A DNA stretch of 64,000 nt, taken from the NCBI GenBank assembly GCA_020636405.1, contig JACJXW010000004.1, positions 1,736,001 to 1,800,000 on the forward strand. The letters are read 5' to 3'. The notes beneath the pieces are model-generated. The model saw only the letters and a list, made by a program, of their open reading frames with translations. It was not told where the DNA came from and made no database searches. A program made the translations under genes and the position numbers. This DNA is from Lewinellaceae bacterium (GTDB lineage: Bacteria > Bacteroidota > Bacteroidia > Chitinophagales > Saprospiraceae). Shown one piece after another: positions 60,741-64,000 of this stretch. How positions within the stretch are numbered: the stretch's first letter is position 1; every line of letters begins with the position of its first letter.

Positions 60741-61313
60741 GACGGTCCTTTCGCGTAAGGCGAGGACGAGTTCCGGGGCACTCGTTTCGCTGATGCCAGG
60801 AGGGCAGCCCCTTTGGGCCGGGAACTTCCCCTTTGTACACTGCACATTCCTGTTCTGCTTCGCTCCAAGAAAGCCGTTTGCCCTTTTTTGTCGCGCAAAA
60901 AAGGGCCAAAAAACGCGGGAAGCTCCACAGACGGCGCTTTTACGCCTGGTATTAGCGGGTAGCGAGGTATTGGCGCCTGCCCTTGATGTCCGGGATTGCC
61001 CTTTTTCAGGTGCTGTGCCGGTTTCCGGATTTAAGCGGGGCCACGACCCTTCGCCTGGAATACCGGTTGCCATAGCTTTTGCAGGTTGTCCACTCCTGGC
61101 AGGAAACCGCCAAGGCACGTTCCTTGCCTTCAACAGCGGGAAACGGCCCTGTTGTCCTTGTCTTATGCCCAACGCTTTCCTTTAGGGAAAAAGGGCGCTT
61201 GTGGCCGCTTGGGAGCTGTCCATTGCGCGGTGGTAGCTGCCGGGCAGGAGCTCCGGGCAGTGCCCAAAAAAGCCGCCCTGGAACTAGCCCTTTTGTTACG
61301 CGAAAAGACCGTT
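60741..61313. mobile_element. 573-bp non-coding element with 34-nt imperfect terminal inverted repeats
   Basis: The left end 60741-60774 (GACGGTCCTTTCGCGTAAGG...) and the right end 61280-61313 are reverse complements at 26 of 34 positions with no gaps. The interior has no credible gene. It includes a perfect 11-bp hairpin (GCCCTTTTTTG at 60880-60890 with CAAAAAAGGGC at 60896-60906). Size, termini and lack of coding sequence are like a miniature inverted-repeat element. No clear target-site duplication was found, so mobility is inference. Confidence 0.55.
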
Positions 61314-61364
61314 TGATTTGCGATTTTTGATTCACCTGCCACAAATCAAAAATCGCAAATCAAA
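61312..61364. terminator. Perfect 21-bp inverted repeat downstream of the partial type B gene
   Basis: Arms 61312-61332 (TTTGATTTGCGATTTTTGATT) and 61344-61364 are exact reverse complements with an 11-nt loop. It overlaps the end of the 573-bp element by two bases and lies 21 bp beyond the stop of the gene to its right. It would form a strong but AT-rich stem on either strand and may terminate the minus-strand transcript. Confidence 0.5.
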
Positions 61365-61385
61365 AGAGATGCTGGTACCGGAAGG

Positions 61386-64000
61386 TTAATACACCACCGT
61401 CAGCGCACCGTTTTCGACGATGACCTGGCCGGTGATTAGTTCCAATTCGGCAACGAAAGCGTAAATGCCCGCAGGTACCAGGTTGCCGTTGAAAATGCCA
61501 TCCCAGCCAAAAGAGGGGTCGTTGGGGGGGAAATCCTCTTTGCTATAGACCATATTCCCCCAGCGATCCAGGATATGCAGGGCGGCAACGCGTTGGAACT
61601 CGGGGCCGGTATTGACAAAGAACACGTCATTGCGGCCGTCCTCGTTTGGCGAAAAAGCGTTGGGGATGTAATAACGATACTTTTGCTCCACAAAGACCGT
61701 GAGGTTTGCCGAGGACCTGCATCCTTTGATATCCGTAACCGTGACGGTATAGGTGGTCGTCATTTCCGGATTGACAAAAGCCTGTGCGCAGCCATTGCAG
61801 TTGTCCGGCCGGGGGAACCAGGATATAGAGTCGATACCGGCAGAGTCGGCACTGATGATGGTTCGGAGAAGCAGGCTGTCGCCAAAGTTAATGCGCGGAG
61901 TGCTTTCTCCGGAATTGGCGACGAGCTCAACGGCAAGGGTATTGCTGGCTTCGATGGTAATGTCTGCACTGCCGTCACATTGGTTCCCGTCGATGACATA
62001 TACGGTGTAGTTGCCCTCTGAAAGATTGAAAAACTGGGGCGAAGCCGAGTAGTTCTCGCCGTCCAGGCTGAAAAGATAGGGCTCCACTCCATTCTCGACG
62101 GCATCCACACTGATCACCGCCTGCCCCTGAATAAAACAGTCGCCTGTAATAGCGGAGAGTTGAGGTTCAGGGAAGGTGATCTGTTCTTCAACGGTGGTGG
62201 TGTCGCTGGCGCGGCATCCGGTCTGCAGGTTGGCCACCGACAGGGCGTAGATGCCGGGGGCCTGCGCTTCAGGCATACTGCTTGACGGGTTGGTGAGTGC
62301 TGCACCTTCAATTACTTCCCAGGAGTACTGGAACTCCGGGCCGTTGCTGGTAGCTCCGCTTCCCAGGGTGACAGAAGTAGCGCTGCAGTTGAGGGCCTGC
62401 GGTTGTCCCGCATCGGCAACCGGAGCGGGAAGAACGGTTATCTCTACCTCACTGGTACTTGCCGGACAACCCATAGGGCCGGGTACCGAGTACTGGTAGG
62501 TGTAGTTTCCGGGCACGAGCTGAGCGGGGTTTACCGTTGCCGCCGCCGGATCGAAGGCGCTGCCGCTGGATACGGCGGATATGTCGGACCATGTCCCTCC
62601 GTTATCTTCACCGGTTAGAACATCCCGGAGTTGAAAGAGGGTTTCCGTACCTGCACAGGCTTCCGCCTGTCCACCCTCGCCGGCATTGGCCGGTTGGTTC
62701 ACTTCTACGAACAGCGGCGCCGGCAGGTCAGAATAGATACAATTGGGCGCGCTACTGTCGACAAAGGAATTCAATGTGACCGTAAAGGACTGGGTTGGAT
62801 TGAAGGAAAGTTCAGTAGCGCCGGGTTCCACTTCGTTCAGGATAAAGGGAAACTGGCCTCCGTTAACGATCATGGAAAAAGGGCCTGTGCTGGTAGTGTT
62901 GATGTTGAGGGTGAAAACGGCTATATCTCCCAGGCATACATGATCGGAGCCATCGAGCGTGACGGTAAGCTCCGGACAGGGGGCGGTGCTGCAACTCAGG
63001 CTTGTCGTGCTATTCCCACAGGGCCCGCTACTCAGGGCAGTGACCTCGAAATCCACCGGCATATCCGGGTCCAGCCCGTTCAGCAGATAGGTAGTGTCAT
63101 TGACAAAGGCGCCGGCCGGGCCATTGAGCACACTGACTTCATAACCGCTGGCTTCAGGAACGGACGGCCAGGTGAGCTGTATCGAGGCCGTGGTGCTGCT
63201 GCAACTCACAACCGGTGCTGGCGGCGGCGAGCTGAGCGTTACGGTAACGGAGTCCTGGTATTCACAGACCGGGCTGAAAGAGATATCATCGAGGGCGAAG
63301 TCGTTGCCCGCCGGGTTTTCATTGACGTTGACAATGCAGATGCGTGCTGAGGTGGCGCTTCCCGAGGGCCAATATTGAGCAAATTGTTGCCAGTTGCAGG
63401 TCGTTGGAACTGCGTCATACTGGGGCCCCAGGGGAAACCCGTTGATGAAAAACTGGAGGTCGGCAGGGTTCTGAGAGACCACCGAGGTCACCCAGGCGCT
63501 GAAAGCGTACTCCGTATTGGGTTGGACGGTGACCGTCTGGCACCAGACGCTGTCGGGCATACCGGAGCCGTTGACCACCATCATGTTGCCGTTGCCCCCT
63601 GTATGGTCGGCGCAGTTGACGAACTGGTTGTGGGTATTGCGGGGGTTGGTGGCAATGGCGTACTGGCCCTCCTGCGTGAGCAGGCCGACCGAGCCGCCGG
63701 TGCCATATATATAGTCGCTGTCAAAACCATTGTCCCCGGCACTGAAGTTGCCGTTGAAGATCAGGTTCTGGAAAGCTACCGACCGGACGGTGAGGGTATA
63801 AGTGGTGGTGGCGTTGGCCGCCGCTGTCGTTTGCAGCCCGGAGGGGTTGGCAACGCCTGCTGCCGGCGCCCAACTTACCGAAAGGGGAGTGGCGCCGCTG
63901 AAGGTGGCGTTGAGGGGTACGGTTTCTCCGGGCTGGCAGATGGTGGCATCCGCGCCGGCATTGAGCGTCTCGTTGCAATTTTGAGCGCGTAGGCTGGCCG
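61386..64000 (-). CDS. T9SS type B protein, paralog of its neighbour, 5' end cut by window edge
   Basis: At least 870 residues are visible. The reading frame stays open all the way to the window edge: I translated 63585-63998 by hand and found no stop, giving ASLRAQNCNETLNAGADATI and onward. The true start, with the signal peptide, lies just outside the window, and an internal ATG at 63584 is not the start. Architecture: an Ig-like domain (NAGADATICQPGETVPLNA...TTTYTLTV), a galactose-binding-like domain (NLIFNGNFSAGDNGFDSDY...AGNDFALDDISFSP), FN3- and Ig-like domains, an SprB-like domain, and a type B sorting domain (PNAFSPNEDGRNDVFFVNTG...LDRWGN...FGWDGIFNGNLVPAGIY...LTVVY). The order matches the 54165-60554 product except that the repeated 254-aa units are absent. 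It probably represents the shorter form from which the larger paralog expanded, which is inference. Confidence 0.9.
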   Translation of the reverse strand, partial: ASLRAQNCNETLNAGADATICQPGETVPLNATFSGATPLSVSWAPAAGVANPSGLQTTAAANATTTYTLTVRSVAFQNLIFNGNFSAGDNGFDSDYIYGTGGSVGLLTQEGQYAIATNPRNTHNQFVNCADHTGGNGNMMVVNGSGMPDSVWCQTVTVQPNTEYAFSAWVTSVVSQNPADLQFFINGFPLGPQYDAVPTTCNWQQFAQYWPSGSATSARICIVNVNENPAGNDFALDDISFSPVCEYQDSVTVTLSSPPPAPVVSCSSTTASIQLTWPSVPEASGYEVSVLNGPAGAFVNDTTYLLNGLDPDMPVDFEVTALSSGPCGNSTTSLSCSTAPCPELTVTLDGSDHVCLGDIAVFTLNINTTSTGPFSMIVNGGQFPFILNEVEPGATELSFNPTQSFTVTLNSFVDSSAPNCIYSDLPAPLFVEVNQPANAGEGGQAEACAGTETLFQLRDVLTGEDNGGTWSDISAVSSGSAFDPAAATVNPAQLVPGNYTYQYSVPGPMGCPASTSEVEITVLPAPVADAGQPQALNCSATSVTLGSGATSNGPEFQYSWEVIEGAALTNPSSSMPEAQAPGIYALSVANLQTGCRASDTTTVEEQITFPEPQLSAITGDCFIQGQAVISVDAVENGVEPYLFSLDGENYSASPQFFNLSEGNYTVYVIDGNQCDGSADITIEASNTLAVELVANSGESTPRINFGDSLLLRTIISADSAGIDSISWFPRPDNCNGCAQAFVNPEMTTTYTVTVTDIKGCRSSANLTVFVEQKYRYYIPNAFSPNEDGRNDVFFVNTGPEFQRVAALHILDRWGNMVYSKEDFPPNDPSFGWDGIFNGNLVPAGIYAFVAELELITGQVIVENGALTVVY

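Larger units (their letters stand above)
60555..61385. other. Intergenic region between the two type B paralogs
   Basis: 831 bp without a convincing gene. Besides the inverted-repeat element at 60741-61313 and the hairpin at 61312-61364, it holds a poly-G run (about 60708-60716) and a short ATTCGATGTTTGATGTTTGA direct repeat at 60722-60741. The several open frames inside read as basic, low-complexity strings on both strands. Confidence 0.75.

Noticed and set aside
60660..61172. 170-codon minus-strand frame inside the inverted-repeat element
   Set aside because: Basic, low-complexity and domain-free, and it overlaps the terminal repeat and hairpins. More likely spurious than a small protein.
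1..64000. tRNA, rRNA, transposase, integrase or phage genes
   Set aside because: Looked for on both strands by motif; none could be supported.

Overview
The window looks like a chromosomal segment from a member of the Bacteroidota, most likely the class Saprospiria (Lewinella/Haliscomenobacter-like). This is inferred from family content, not from a marker gene. The evidence is type IX secretion (T9SS) C-terminal sorting domains of both types, SprB-like repeats, a single-chain SecDF, a hybrid two-component sensor with an AraC output domain, and TAnnTTTG-like -7 promoter elements. Eleven genes encode predicted T9SS cargo and together fill about 68% of the bases (about 43.8 kb of 64 kb). No tRNA, rRNA, CRISPR array, transposase or phage gene was seen.

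Layout. 1-1.3 kb (minus): a RidA-family gene cut by the window edge, then rpmF and a DUF177/YceD gene, probably an operon with a leader hairpin. 1.7-11.7 kb (plus): a 2360-aa type B T9SS protein with fourteen 41-aa cysteine repeats, a 0.5-kb block of GC-rich palindromes, and a beta-helix surface protein. 11.8-31.9 kb (minus): seven genes reading leftward. These are four related T9SS proteins built from shared Ig-like modules (one with a dockerin-like pair of EF-hand loops and a cohesin-like domain), an alpha/beta hydrolase, a WNG-repeat propeller protein, and a 1443-aa hybrid two-component regulator. 32.2-40.8 kb: an unrecognised all-helical protein, an ACT-domain protein, a 1733-aa FG-GAP/ASPIC protein with fifteen PKD domains, and an HtpX-like membrane protease. 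41.1-47.9 kb (plus): secDF, a methyltransferase, a second RidA-like gene, and a lipoprotein with the TPR-PD40-CRD-OmpA order of PorE. 48.0-64.0 kb (minus): an SprB-like protein with a P-domain, then two paralogous type B proteins separated by a 573-bp element with terminal inverted repeats; the second is cut at the window edge.

How the genes may work together (inference): SecDF drives export across the inner membrane, and the PorE-like lipoprotein could anchor the T9SS to peptidoglycan. The giant CTD proteins would be its cargo and would end up on the surface or outside the cell as adhesins, matrix or gliding-related filaments. No PorP/SprF-like partner gene and no carbohydrate-active enzymes are visible, so the region is not a polysaccharide utilisation locus. 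Several intergenic spaces carry different short-period or palindromic repeats, and one 28-nt palindromic block occurs twice, 37 kb apart, in opposite orientations.
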